A DNA stretch of 37,987 bases. Source: an uncultured Collinsella sp. Its GTDB lineage: Bacteria; Actinomycetota; Coriobacteriia; Coriobacteriales; Coriobacteriaceae. The position numbers and the translations under genes are program-made. The DNA lies in assembly GCA_902475245.1 (NCBI GenBank), contig CABRYP010000024.1, positions 1 to 37,987 on the forward strand, written 5' to 3'. The notes beneath the pieces are model-generated. The model saw nothing but the letters and a program-made list of their open reading frames with translations, made no database searches and was not told the origin of the DNA. How positions within the stretch are numbered: position 1 is the first letter of the stretch; every line of letters begins with the position of its first letter. Below, in pieces: positions 16,823-25,131 of this stretch.

Positions 16823-17686
16823 CTAGCTGTATTGCCTGTCTCCCAAGAGATTCTTCGAGATGATCCTGTTAAACTCTACCGGGTCATCCCAGCAAGAGGT
16901 CAGGAAGAGGAACAGCAGCTCGATGACGAAGTTGATCGAGCTGTGCGAGAAGGCGACCTCGGTTCCGGTGATGGCCTGATCTCGCGAGATGGCTCGGATG
17001 ATATACGTGGCACGCTTCGCGAGCGGCGTATCTGGGTTGTCTGTGATCATGATGATGGGGGTGTTCGAATCCTCGGCAGAGTCGAATATGTTGACGAGGC
17101 GCTTCGAGTATCCGGACGTCGAAATGACGAGCAGGATGTCATTCTCCTTGAGGCTGGTTGCGGCGGAGACCATGGCATCGGTGGTACTGGGGCAAAACGC
17201 CCTGACTCCAACCTGTGAGAGCTTGAACGCCGCGTTTACGCCCATGCTAATCGAGTTGCCGACGCCCGCAATCAGGACGAGGTTGGCGTTGTGGAGCAGA
17301 TTGACGACTGTCGAAAAGTCATCGGAGTCAATGAGCGAGGCGGTTTGGGAGAGCTCCTTGACCTTGTGAGACAGGACGTACTTAATGGAGCCCTCGACGT
17401 CGTCCAGAGTAACCTTGCCGCCCGTGGCCTTTTCCTCGCCGGAGGCCCTGCTGATGGATATGCCGAGCGCCAGACGCATGTCCGAATAGGTTCGGTAGTC
17501 AAGCGTCCTTGCGAACCTCGAAACAGACGCCGGTGACGTACCGGTTCCTGCGGCGAGTTCGCGGACGGTCATCGTTGCGACGTCCGACGGGTGGTCGAGC
17601 ACATACGTTGCGATTGCCTTCTCCGAGGGGGATAGGCTGTTCATGACCGCGCAGATGTGGCTGAGCACATCCCCTGTCTTATCCAT
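16823..17686 (-). CDS. MurR/RpiR family transcriptional regulator
   Basis: 287 residues. The N-terminal RpiR helix-turn-helix domain covers about residues 1-80 (LSPSEKAIATYVLDHPSDVA; MTVRELAAGTGTSPASVSRF) and the C-terminal SIS sugar-phosphate-binding domain about 125-260 (LIAGVGNSISMGVNAAFKLSQ; LLVISTSGYSKRLV). AAGGAG lies 5 bp before the ATG. It is divergent from the MFS-aldolase-PTS operon across a 300-bp region filled with TGAAA/TTTCA half-sites, so it most likely represses or activates that operon on binding a phosphorylated sugar, the product of the PTS. Confidence 0.88.
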   Translation of the reverse strand: MDKTGDVLSHICAVMNSLSPSEKAIATYVLDHPSDVATMTVRELAAGTGTSPASVSRFARTLDYRTYSDMRLALGISISRASGEEKATGGKVTLDDVEGSIKYVLSHKVKELSQTASLIDSDDFSTVVNLLHNANLVLIAGVGNSISMGVNAAFKLSQVGVRAFCPSTTDAMVSAATSLKENDILLVISTSGYSKRLVNIFDSAEDSNTPIIMITDNPDTPLAKRATYIIRAISRDQAITGTEVAFSHSSINFVIELLFLFLTSCWDDPVEFNRIISKNLLGDRQYS

Positions 17687-17732
17687 GGTTACTCCTTGGC
17701 CCTAGTTTGCTTCGTATCTTAGGTCAAGAGAG

Positions 17733-17922
17733 GTGAAAATAAAGCAAAATGTTTCATAAGCGGTGAAATAGCGTTTCACCGCTGATTTCCTACCGTTCAC
17801 GGTAAATCGGTGCTTCCCCGGCGCAATCTCATCTTGAGCTGCTATCTTATGAGCCGTGAAACAACGGCACGAAAACGATGAAACAACAGAACATTGTTCC
17901 AACGCCTCACAACTTTGTTTCA
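17733..17922. promoter_or_regulatory. Cluster of TGAAA/TTTCA operator-like sites in the divergent rpiR-MFS region
   Basis: The 300-bp region 17687-17986 has no gene. It contains TGAAA at 17734 paired with TTTCA at 17752; a perfect inverted repeat AGCGGTGAAA-TAGCG-TTTCACCGCT (17759-17783); TGAAACAAC at 17857 and again at 17879; and the inverted TTGTTTCA at 17915. The inverted repeat is the best single operator candidate. Binding by the adjacent RpiR protein is inferred from position. Confidence 0.55.
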
Positions 17923-17986
17923 CGCTAGATGGCGAATCACTTCGAAGCCCAGACAGGCACCCGGCGAGCAAGAAGGGAGAAGCACG

Positions 17987-19189
17987 ATGCGCAACGCCAG
18001 GACAAACGCAAGCATGACTTCGCTGTTCTTCGCGAACGTCCTCTACTGGGTCTGCGCGGGCGTGTACTCGCCGTTCCTCTCCGCTCACTACACGAGCCTC
18101 GGCCTCAGCGCAGCCCAGACCGGCATCCTCCTCGCGGCGACCCCGGTGTGTGCGCTCGCCATCCAGCCGCTCTGGTCGACGATCGCCGACAAGCTCGGGC
18201 GCCGCCGCGCGGTCATCGTGATCCTCTGCCTTGCGGCGGCGGTACTCGCTCCGCTGTATTACCTGGCGTCGACGTTCGTCCCGGTCCTTCTCGTAACCTT
18301 TGCGTTCTCGGCGTTTTTCTCGGGGCTCCTGCCCCTGAGCGACTCCCTCGTCATCGAGCTCGCGGATCGCTCTGGCCTGGACTTTTCTCGCATTCGCATG
18401 GGTGGCACTATCGGCTATGCCATCGTCGTCCTGATCGTCGGTCGGCTGCTCGACATGGCTCCTCAAATCCAGTTCGCGGTGGTCTCTGCCGCGCTGGTGG
18501 TCTTCGCGGCTCACATGTGGCGCCTCCCCGAGGCGGGAATTCGCGCCAATGCCGCGGACGATCCCAAGGTCTCCCACGGAAAGGGCCTCCTCTCGCTGTT
18601 TACCAGCAATGAGATCGCCTTCGTCTTGGTCTTCGCCTTCATCAGTTCGGCCGCGATTGGCTTCATCGGGGCGTTCTTGGGCCGCTACGCGGTCGAGCTT
18701 GGCGAGGGTCAGAACCTCGTGGGCGTCCTGAGTGCGGTCTCCGCTGCGAGCGAGATCCCCATCCTGCTCGTTTCCTCCAAGCTGGTCAGGCGCTTCGGCG
18801 AGATGAACCTCCTGATCTTTTCCTGCTTCATGGCGGCGCTCAGGCTCGTGCTCGTGGGCACCGGCATCGTCCCGGTCATGATCTGCGGCCAGCTGCTGCA
18901 GAGCGTGAGTTACATGACCGTCTACTACTCCTGCGTTACCTACATTGCCAACCACACTTACGAGGATTGTCGCGCTCGAGGTCAGAGCGCCTTCGCGATG
19001 GTTCAGAGCGGTCTGTCCGTCGTGGTTGCGAACCTGTTTGGCGGTTGGGCGTGCGACGCGCTCGGCACGCACGCGGGTTTTCTGGCCTTCGCCCTCGCTT
19101 CAACGATTGCTGCGGTCGTTGCTTTTGTGGCGTACGTGCTGTGGCGTCGAAGCGCAGCGCCACAGCCTGAGGGCCAGTCGGCCGCATAG
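17987..19189 (+). CDS. MFS transporter (LacY/HcaT-like, MFS_1_like group)
   Basis: 400 residues from the ATG at 17987, preceded by AGAAGGGAGA; the upstream in-frame extension lies in the operator region and is rejected. About 12 membrane helices are visible, with the MFS loop 2-3 motif as DKLGRRRAV. The opening LFFANVLYWVCAGVYSPFLSAHYTSLGLSAAQTGIL fits the proton-coupled sugar or phenylpropionate carrier group. It is the first gene of the operon before the aldolase and the PTS. Having a secondary carrier and a PTS together suggests two uptake routes, or that the carrier exports a product or non-phosphorylated intermediate. Substrate unknown. Confidence 0.8.
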   Translation: MRNARTNASMTSLFFANVLYWVCAGVYSPFLSAHYTSLGLSAAQTGILLAATPVCALAIQPLWSTIADKLGRRRAVIVILCLAAAVLAPLYYLASTFVPVLLVTFAFSAFFSGLLPLSDSLVIELADRSGLDFSRIRMGGTIGYAIVVLIVGRLLDMAPQIQFAVVSAALVVFAAHMWRLPEAGIRANAADDPKVSHGKGLLSLFTSNEIAFVLVFAFISSAAIGFIGAFLGRYAVELGEGQNLVGVLSAVSAASEIPILLVSSKLVRRFGEMNLLIFSCFMAALRLVLVGTGIVPVMICGQLLQSVSYMTVYYSCVTYIANHTYEDCRARGQSAFAMVQSGLSVVVANLFGGWACDALGTHAGFLAFALASTIAAVVAFVAYVLWRRSAAPQPEGQSAA

Positions 19190-19303
19190 GTTCCACCGCG
19201 TTTTGCAAGCGCCTGCCTGCTTCGCGCTTCTCTTCGTGTTCAACCAGCTGACGAGCTGAGAACTGTCCAATCCAATGGTTATCCAAGTGAAAGGAAGACA
19301 AAG

Positions 19304-20158
19304 ATGTCTCTCATCAAGGTCAACGAGCTTCTTCAACATGCGACCGAGCACCACTATGGCGTGCCCGCGATCAACGTCATCAACACGGAGACCATCCGTT
19401 ATGCGATCCAGGCCGCCGAGGATGAGCACATGCCTATCATCATTCAGTACTGGCCCGGCTTCGAGGACCACTGTGCCCTCGACATCATCGCCTTCGCCGC
19501 CCGCTATTACGCCGAGCGCGCGAGCGTGCCCGTCGCCGTCCACCAGGATCACTCCGCTGGTTACGAGATCGCCGTCAAGGGCGTCAAGGCCGGTTTCCCC
19601 TCCGTCATGGTCGACGGCTCCTCGCTTCCCTATGAGGAGAACTTCCAGCTCACGAAGGACGTCGTCCAGGTCGCCAAGATCTTCGACGTTGACATCGAGG
19701 CCGAGCTCGGCCACGTCGGCAACGGCTCCGACGCCAACGACTTCGTGAACAGCGACCACTATACCGACCCGAACCTCGCCGAGGAGTTCGTCGAGGGCAC
19801 CGGCTGTGGTTCGCTCGCCATCGCCGTCGGCAACGCCCACGGCCCCTACGTCAAGGTCCCGAACCTCGACATGGAGCGCATCAAGGCCTGCAGGGAGGCC
19901 GTCAGCGTCCCCCTCGTCATGCACGGATGCTCCGACATCCCCGACGAGCAGCTCCAGGAGGCCGTGAACCTCGGCATGAGCAAGTTCAACATCGCCACGG
20001 AGTACTTCCGCTCCATGTACCGCGCCTTCGAGAAGGACATCAGCTCCGGCAAGAACGACGGCAACGGCGTTGGCCTCCTGATGGACGCCGCCCCCGACAT
20101 GCGCGCGTTCGTCGCAAGCAAGATCCAGCTTCTGAACCCCAACCACTATTCGCTCTAG
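19304..20158 (+). CDS. Class II fructose-bisphosphate aldolase family protein with altered phosphate loop
   Basis: 284 residues, start after AAAGGAAGACAAAG. The TIM-barrel aldolase motifs are recognisable: VHQDHS (D82 catalytic, H83 zinc), VDGSSLPYEEN (104-113), EAELGHVG (E134), GNAHGPY (H179 zinc) and LVMHG (H207 zinc). The phosphate-binding HGGSG loop reads HGCSD (207-211), and the usual KINVxTE is KFNIATE. The zinc and proton-transfer residues are thus kept while the site that holds the substrate phosphate is changed. It probably performs a retro-aldol cleavage on the phosphorylated product of the PTS, yielding DHAP or a related ketone, but not necessarily fructose or tagatose bisphosphate. 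The PTS EIIA gene begins 10 bp downstream. Confidence 0.82.
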   Translation: MSLIKVNELLQHATEHHYGVPAINVINTETIRYAIQAAEDEHMPIIIQYWPGFEDHCALDIIAFAARYYAERASVPVAVHQDHSAGYEIAVKGVKAGFPSVMVDGSSLPYEENFQLTKDVVQVAKIFDVDIEAELGHVGNGSDANDFVNSDHYTDPNLAEEFVEGTGCGSLAIAVGNAHGPYVKVPNLDMERIKACREAVSVPLVMHGCSDIPDEQLQEAVNLGMSKFNIATEYFRSMYRAFEKDISSGKNDGNGVGLLMDAAPDMRAFVASKIQLLNPNHYSL

Positions 20159-20168
20159 GAGAGACTCG

Positions 20169-20597
20169 ATGAAGAAAGTTCTTGTCGCGTCGCACGGTCA
20201 CCTCGCAAGCGGAATCAGGAGCTCGATCGAGATCCTGACCGGTATGGCGGACATGGTGGAAGCAGTTGACTGCTACGTGGACGACTCCGATTTCACCCCT
20301 CGCATCCAGGCGTTTATTGACTCGGTGGGCCCTGAGGACGAGGCCATCATTTTCACCGACATCTACGGTGGCTCCGTCTTCCAGAAGGTCGTCCTCATGG
20401 AGCCGGAGAAGCGCGGGATCGTCCATGTTACCGGTATGAACCTCGGCCTCGTGATCGAGGCGCTCCTCGGCGCTGAGCCGGTCACGGCAGATTCGATCAA
20501 GCAGAGCGTCGAGCTGGCGAGGGCGACGATGCAGGTCGTCGAGCCTCCGAGCAAGGCCGCGGACAACGAGGGGTCCGACGGAGACTTCTTCGATTAG
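20169..20597 (+). CDS. PTS mannose-family EIIA component
   Basis: 142 residues. The ManX-type fold starts KKVLVASHGHLASG with the phospho-acceptor H9, and FTDIYGGSVFQ is the conserved second motif (DxxGGSP-like). It receives phosphate from HPr and passes it to the EIIB encoded next. It has an acidic C-terminal tail ending GDFFD. Length is usual for a free-standing EIIA of the mannose/sorbose/fructosamine class. Confidence 0.9.
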   Translation: MKKVLVASHGHLASGIRSSIEILTGMADMVEAVDCYVDDSDFTPRIQAFIDSVGPEDEAIIFTDIYGGSVFQKVVLMEPEKRGIVHVTGMNLGLVIEALLGAEPVTADSIKQSVELARATMQVVEPPSKAADNEGSDGDFFD

Positions 20598-20626
20598 AGA
20601 GCACTAATAAGTAAGGAGAGGAAACA

Positions 20627-21130
20627 ATGATTGTTCAGGTTCGAGTCGATGACCGTCTGATTCACGGGCAGGTCGCCCTGGTGTGGACCAAGGAGCTCAA
20701 CACCACCAGGATCATCGTCGCCAACAAGCACGCCGTGGAGAGCGATGCCCTTCGCATGACGCTTTCCATGGGTACGCCGGCGGGCCAGAAGCTCCTCGTC
20801 AAGGATGTTCCGGATGCTTGCCGCATCGCGAACGATCCGCGTGCGGACTCCATGCGCATCTTCGCGCTCACCAACTGCGTGCGTGACGTGCTTGAGCTCG
20901 TTAAAGGCGCACCGGGCAAGATCGAGGGCGTGAACGTTGCCAATGTCGGCCGCTTCGACAAGTCCGATCCGGATAGCAAGGTCGCCCTCAACTCCACGAT
21001 CATGCTCAACCCGGATGAGCTCGAGGCCGCGAAGGAGCTTTGCGAGCAGGGTATTCCGGTTTTCCATCAGCTTATCCCGTCCAATCCCAAGACTCCTCTC
21101 AAGAGTCTGATCGAGGCGGCGGAGAAATAA
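20627..21130 (+). CDS. PTS mannose/sorbose-family EIIB component
   Basis: 167 residues. The signature VDDRLIHGQVALVW carries the phospho-acceptor H13; the rest matches the alpha/beta EIIB(Man) fold, including NVANVGRFDKSD. It accepts phosphate from EIIA and hands it to the incoming sugar at the EIIC-EIID pore. TAAGGAGAGG lies just before the ATG. The gap to EIIA is 29 bp and to EIIC 46 bp, consistent with one transcript. Confidence 0.92.
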   Translation: MIVQVRVDDRLIHGQVALVWTKELNTTRIIVANKHAVESDALRMTLSMGTPAGQKLLVKDVPDACRIANDPRADSMRIFALTNCVRDVLELVKGAPGKIEGVNVANVGRFDKSDPDSKVALNSTIMLNPDELEAAKELCEQGIPVFHQLIPSNPKTPLKSLIEAAEK

Positions 21131-21176
21131 GGGGATTTGGCCAGGCGGTCAAATGAAATGAGAGAAAGGAAGTCAA

Positions 21177-21989
21177 ATGATTGGGTTAGCAGTAATGGCC
21201 TGGTTGACCGTGCTGATTTGCTACGGCGGCAACTGGGTTCTCGGTCAGTGTATGATCGAGCGTCCTCTCGTGGTCGGCCTCGTTGCGGGCCTTCTGATGG
21301 GCGACGTCAAGACCGGTGTCATCATCGGTGCCTCTCTCGAGGCAATCTTCATGGGCGCGGTTAACATCGGTGGCGCCATCTCCGCCGAGCCCGTTACCGC
21401 GACCGCCCTCGCCGTCGCCTTCACCGTTGGCGCCGGCATCGACCAAGGCGCCGCCATCACGCTGGCCGTTCCCGTTGGCGTCGTCACCGCGTTCCTCTCG
21501 ATCTTCATGAACAACGTGTTCCTCGCGTTCTTCGCCGCCACCTTTGACAAGATGGCCGCCGAGGGCAACGAGAAGGGCCTCGCGCTTCAGCACTTCGTTC
21601 TCTGGTTCGTTAAGTACGCCGCCTTTGGCCTCATCGCCTTCCTCGGCGTTTACCTTGGCGCTGAGCCCGTTGCCGCCATTGTCAACCAGATTCCGGCCAA
21701 TGTCATGAGCGGCCTCAACGCCGTGGGCGCCCTCCTGCCCGCCGTTGGTATGGCGCTCCTGCTCCAGATGCTGTGGAGCACCGAGCTCAGCATCTACTTC
21801 TTCCTGGGCTTCACGCTCTACCAGTACCTCGGCCTCCCGATGATCGCCATCGCGGTTCTCGGCGTCATCATCGCGGTTGCCTCCGCCCTCCGCGACAAGG
21901 AGATTTTCGATCTCACCAAGAAGGGCTTGGCCACCCAGGCCGTTTCCAACGACTCTGTAACCAGCGACGAGGAGGATTTCTTCGCATGA
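21177..21989 (+). CDS. PTS mannose/sorbose-family EIIC component
   Basis: 270 residues, start preceded by AGAAAGGAAG. It has multiple membrane helices with family motifs ERPLVVGLVAGLLMGDVKTG and EAIFMGAVNIGGA, typical of ManY. It forms the membrane translocation unit with EIID. The C-terminus ends in a short acidic-aromatic tail (SDEEDFFA) resembling that of the EIIA of the same operon. Its stop overlaps the EIID start (ATGA), so translation is coupled. Confidence 0.92.
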   Translation: MIGLAVMAWLTVLICYGGNWVLGQCMIERPLVVGLVAGLLMGDVKTGVIIGASLEAIFMGAVNIGGAISAEPVTATALAVAFTVGAGIDQGAAITLAVPVGVVTAFLSIFMNNVFLAFFAATFDKMAAEGNEKGLALQHFVLWFVKYAAFGLIAFLGVYLGAEPVAAIVNQIPANVMSGLNAVGALLPAVGMALLLQMLWSTELSIYFFLGFTLYQYLGLPMIAIAVLGVIIAVASALRDKEIFDLTKKGLATQAVSNDSVTSDEEDFFA

Positions 21990-22822
21990 GCAACCTGACC
22001 AAGAATGTGAGCCCTGAAGACAAGAAGATGCTCAACAGCATTTTCCTGCGCTCTTTCTCCGTGTTCGCCTCCTGCGCCGGCGGTTCCGTCAAGGCTGGCG
22101 CCGACGGCTGGCTGTACTCCGTCCAGCCCGCGCTTAACCGCTACTACGCCGATGACCCCGAGGCCCGTGCCGAAGCCATGAAGCGTCACACGACTTGGTA
22201 CAACATTACCCAGAACGTCGGCACGTTCGCCATGGGCCTCGTCGCCTCCATGGAGAGGGAGAACTCGCAGCACGAAGACTTCGACACCGAGTCCATCGAC
22301 GGCATCAAGGTTTCCCTGATGGGCCCGATGTCCGGCATCGGTGACGCAATCTTCTGGGGCGTCCTGCGTGTCATCGCTGCCGGCATTGGCATCAACCTCG
22401 CCATGAGCGGCTCGCCCCTCGGCGCGATCATGTTCCTGCTGATCTACAACATCCCGTCGATCCTCTGCCGATACTTCATGACCTACCTCGGCTTCAGCAT
22501 GGGCACCAACTTCATCTCCGAGATGTACGAGGGTGGTCTCATGAAGCTCATCACCAAGGCGACCTCCACGGTTGGCCTCGTGATGATCGGTGCCATGACT
22601 GCGGCGAACGTCCAATTCAACACGATCCTGTCCATTCCGGTTCAGGACTCTGACCCCGTCATGATCCAGACCTACCTCGACTCGATCTTCAAGGGCATCG
22701 TGCCCCTGGGGCTTACGCTCGTCGTCCTCTGGCTCCTGCGCAAGAAGAACGTGAACGTCAACATCATCCTGGTTGGCATCATGATTCTGGCGCTCGTCCT
22801 CGGCCTCGTGGGCATCGTGTAG
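21986..22822 (+). CDS. PTS mannose/sorbose-family EIID component
   Basis: 278 residues from the ATG at 21986, overlapping the EIIC stop by 4 bp. The family pattern is clear: IFLRSFSVFASCAGG at the N-terminus, TTWYNITQNVGTFAMGLVASME, SLMGPMSGIGDAIFW, and a C-terminal membrane helix (NIILVGIMILALVLGLVGIV). EIID is unique to the mannose class and completes the EIIABCD set. The subunits alone do not reveal the sugar; mannose-class systems also take up sorbose, fructosamines and N-acetylated amino sugars. Confidence 0.92.
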   Translation: MSNLTKNVSPEDKKMLNSIFLRSFSVFASCAGGSVKAGADGWLYSVQPALNRYYADDPEARAEAMKRHTTWYNITQNVGTFAMGLVASMERENSQHEDFDTESIDGIKVSLMGPMSGIGDAIFWGVLRVIAAGIGINLAMSGSPLGAIMFLLIYNIPSILCRYFMTYLGFSMGTNFISEMYEGGLMKLITKATSTVGLVMIGAMTAANVQFNTILSIPVQDSDPVMIQTYLDSIFKGIVPLGLTLVVLWLLRKKNVNVNIILVGIMILALVLGLVGIV

Positions 22823-22919
22823 GGCGGCTTCCGGATCATTCGAAGCTTGTTTAAGGCAATTCCCGGCGGCACGCGATCGAGGACATTCGACGCGTGCCGC
22901 CCCATTAGAAGGAGAGAAC

Positions 22920-23864
22920 ATGCGCTACACGCACCTCAAGAATTCCGATGTCGACGTCTCCCAGCTCGCTGTGGGCACCTGGGCGATCGGCGGCGACTCC
23001 TTTGGTGAGAACGATGACGCCGCCAGCATGTCCGCCATCCGCACCATGCTCGATCACGGCGTCAACCTCATCGACACCGCGCCGTGCTATGGCAACGGCA
23101 CGTCCGAGAAGGTCGTCGGCAACGCGCTCAGGGGCGTCGACAGAGAGAGCTACCTGCTCTCGACCAAGGTTGGCCTGATCACCAGCGCCGCCGGCTATGA
23201 CCGCGACTCCTCGTTCAAGAACATCATGAGGGAGGTCGAGAGCTCGCTGCGCAACCTCCGCACCGACTACATCGACTTCTACTTCGTGCACTGGCCCGAC
23301 GCTAAGACTCCGTTCTCCGAGACGATGTGCGCCCTCCAGCTCCTCAAGGAGCAGGGCAAGATTCGCCACATCGGCGTCTCCAACTTCACGACCGAGATGA
23401 TCGAGGAGTGCGAGAAGGTCGCTCAGATTGACGTCCAGCAGCCGCCCTACTCTATGGTTGACCGCTCCTCCGAGGACCTCATCAAGTGGGGCTACGAGCG
23501 TGGCATCGACTCCTTCACCTATGGCTCCCTTGGCGCGGGCATCCTGTCGGGCAAGTTCCGCGAGCTGACGAAGTTCGAGGAAGGCGACGTCCGCGGTGGC
23601 TTCTACGACTACTTCCGGGAGCCCAAGTTCTCGCGCGTCCAGGAGCTGCTCAAGGTCATGGACGAGATCGCCGAGGCCCACGACAAACCCGTGGCGCAGG
23701 TTGCCGTGAACTGGAGCACCCAGAAGGAGTACGTGGGCACCGCTCTCGTGGGCGTGCGCACGGACGCCCACGCGATTCAGAACTGCGAGACGTTCGAGTG
23801 GGAGCTTTCCGCCGACGAGATGGCCAAGCTCGACGCCAGGCTCGACGAGCTGAAGATCGGCTAG
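22920..23864 (+). CDS. Aldo/keto reductase family oxidoreductase
   Basis: 314 residues, AAGGAGAG before the ATG. The catalytic tetrad is visible: D52 and Y57 in IDTAPCYGNG, K83 in STKVGL and H124 in FVHWPD. Further features are HIGVSNF and a C-terminal NADP-binding region (ALVGVRT near 276-282). These enzymes interconvert carbonyls and alcohols of sugars or other metabolites using NAD(P)H. It lies 97 bp after EIID and 2 bp before the esterase gene, so it probably belongs to the same catabolic operon, perhaps reducing or oxidising a sugar before or after the aldolase step. Confidence 0.87.
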   Translation: MRYTHLKNSDVDVSQLAVGTWAIGGDSFGENDDAASMSAIRTMLDHGVNLIDTAPCYGNGTSEKVVGNALRGVDRESYLLSTKVGLITSAAGYDRDSSFKNIMREVESSLRNLRTDYIDFYFVHWPDAKTPFSETMCALQLLKEQGKIRHIGVSNFTTEMIEECEKVAQIDVQQPPYSMVDRSSEDLIKWGYERGIDSFTYGSLGAGILSGKFRELTKFEEGDVRGGFYDYFREPKFSRVQELLKVMDEIAEAHDKPVAQVAVNWSTQKEYVGTALVGVRTDAHAIQNCETFEWELSADEMAKLDARLDELKIG

Positions 23865-23866
23865 CC

Positions 23867-24958
23867 ATGAGCGCCGAGGATAGGAAGTACCCCACTTCCG
23901 AGCTTGAGGTGCTTGAGAGTGGCGCGAGGGAGGTTGTCGAGCCTAACGGCCTGAGGCTGATGCTGAAGCCCGTGCCGGGTGACGACCGCGAGCACGTGCT
24001 CGATCCGCGCGTCTATGCTCGTGCGCACGCGAAGCTCGCTGCGACTCCTGCGGCGGGGTCGGCGCCGGCCGGACCGGTGGACGTGATCGCGTGGCGCTCC
24101 GCGCCCAACAAGGAGACCCACGTCGTGAGGGGCGCGAACGTTGCCAAGAAGACCGTCGTCATGAACTTCGGCGACAAGGGCATTCCGCTGCACATCTTCA
24201 CGCCGGAGGGGCACGAGGATGGGTCTGCCGCGCTCGTGTTCATCCATGGCGGCGGGTTCATGGTGGGCAACATCGGCCAGTACGAGAACTGCCTGCGCGA
24301 CATCGTGGAGCGCACGGGTTGCGTCGCGATCTATCCGGAGTACCGCTTGTCTCCCGAGACGATGTTCCCCGGTGGCGTCGAGGACTGCGTGAAGACGCTC
24401 GACTGGCTTGTCGATCACGCTGACGAGCTGGGCGTTGATGCGACTCGCATTGCCGTGGCTGGTGACTCTGCGGGTGGCAGCCTGTCGAATGCCGTCGTGC
24501 TCGAGGGCTCTCACGCGGATAGGATCAAGGCGGTTGTCGAGCTTTATCCGCTCGTTGATGGCGGTCCCGTTCCGGATGAGTGGTCCTATGACCTGTACGA
24601 GGTCGTGGATGAGCAGAGGCCCGAGGCGCTGAGCAGGGTTGATCGCATTCGCCTCGCCAACAACGACCTTCCGCCCATGTACGTCAACGGCGATGCGGAC
24701 AAGATGCTCGACCCGCTGATTTCCGCGCTGTTCGCGGAGGACGTGAGCGCGTTCCCCCGCACGGTCATCATCTCTTCCGAGTATGACTATCTGCGCTATC
24801 AGGACGAGCTGTTCGCGAAGAGGCTGCAGGATGCGGGCGTTGACGTCACTGCGATTCGTTATCGCGGCTGCGACCACGGCTTCTTCGAGATGTACGGCGT
24901 GATGCCTCAGGCTGAGGATGTCTGTCGCGTCATCTCCGAGGAGCTTGCGAAGATCTAG
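23867..24958 (+). CDS. Alpha/beta hydrolase, HSL (acetyl-esterase) type
   Basis: 363 residues from the ATG at 23867, 2 bp after the aldo/keto reductase stop. The hormone-sensitive-lipase group markers are present: oxyanion HGGG (127-130), nucleophile S201 in GDSAGG, acid D307 in SSEYDYLR and H337 in CDHGFFEMY. The first ~100 residues are a cap-like extension, and there is no signal peptide, so it acts in the cytoplasm. Within a sugar operon its likely task is to remove an acyl (for example acetyl) group from an imported sugar or sugar phosphate; this is inference. A terminator follows at 24992. Confidence 0.86.
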   Translation: MSAEDRKYPTSELEVLESGAREVVEPNGLRLMLKPVPGDDREHVLDPRVYARAHAKLAATPAAGSAPAGPVDVIAWRSAPNKETHVVRGANVAKKTVVMNFGDKGIPLHIFTPEGHEDGSAALVFIHGGGFMVGNIGQYENCLRDIVERTGCVAIYPEYRLSPETMFPGGVEDCVKTLDWLVDHADELGVDATRIAVAGDSAGGSLSNAVVLEGSHADRIKAVVELYPLVDGGPVPDEWSYDLYEVVDEQRPEALSRVDRIRLANNDLPPMYVNGDADKMLDPLISALFAEDVSAFPRTVIISSEYDYLRYQDELFAKRLQDAGVDVTAIRYRGCDHGFFEMYGVMPQAEDVCRVISEELAKI

Positions 24959-24991
24959 GGGCTCGTCGCGGCGACCTCCTGGACGAGTGAC

Positions 24992-25029
24992 GGTCCGGCG
25001 GGATGCTAGGTGCGTCCCGCCGGACCTTT
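24992..25029 (+). terminator. Terminator of the PTS-aldolase operon
   Basis: Perfect 12-bp stem GGTCCGGCGGGA / TCCCGCCGGACC with an 11-nt loop and a short TTT tail, 34 bp after the esterase stop. GC-rich stem, weak T-tract. Confidence 0.7.
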
Positions 25030-25131
25030 GCGTTGGCGGGCGCGTGCCGCTTGCCGGCGGGCGTGTGTGGGGTTCGCTTCGGCGGTGCCGGATTAACCGG
25101 GAGATGCGTTTACCGCCGCTCTTCCAAGTGA

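Larger units (their letters stand above)
15610..25131. other. Putative acquired sugar-utilisation locus replacing the middle of a HAD gene
   Basis: This block holds HAD phosphatase, RpiR regulator, MFS carrier, aldolase homologue, mannose-family PTS, aldo/keto reductase and esterase. It is bounded by the two HAD gene remnants. Codon choice differs from the flanks: leucine is mainly CTC and arginine AGG is frequent, whereas kup and the kdp genes favour CTG and CGC. There is no integrase, transposase or obvious flanking direct repeat, so homologous replacement is more likely than site-specific integration. Confidence 0.5.
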
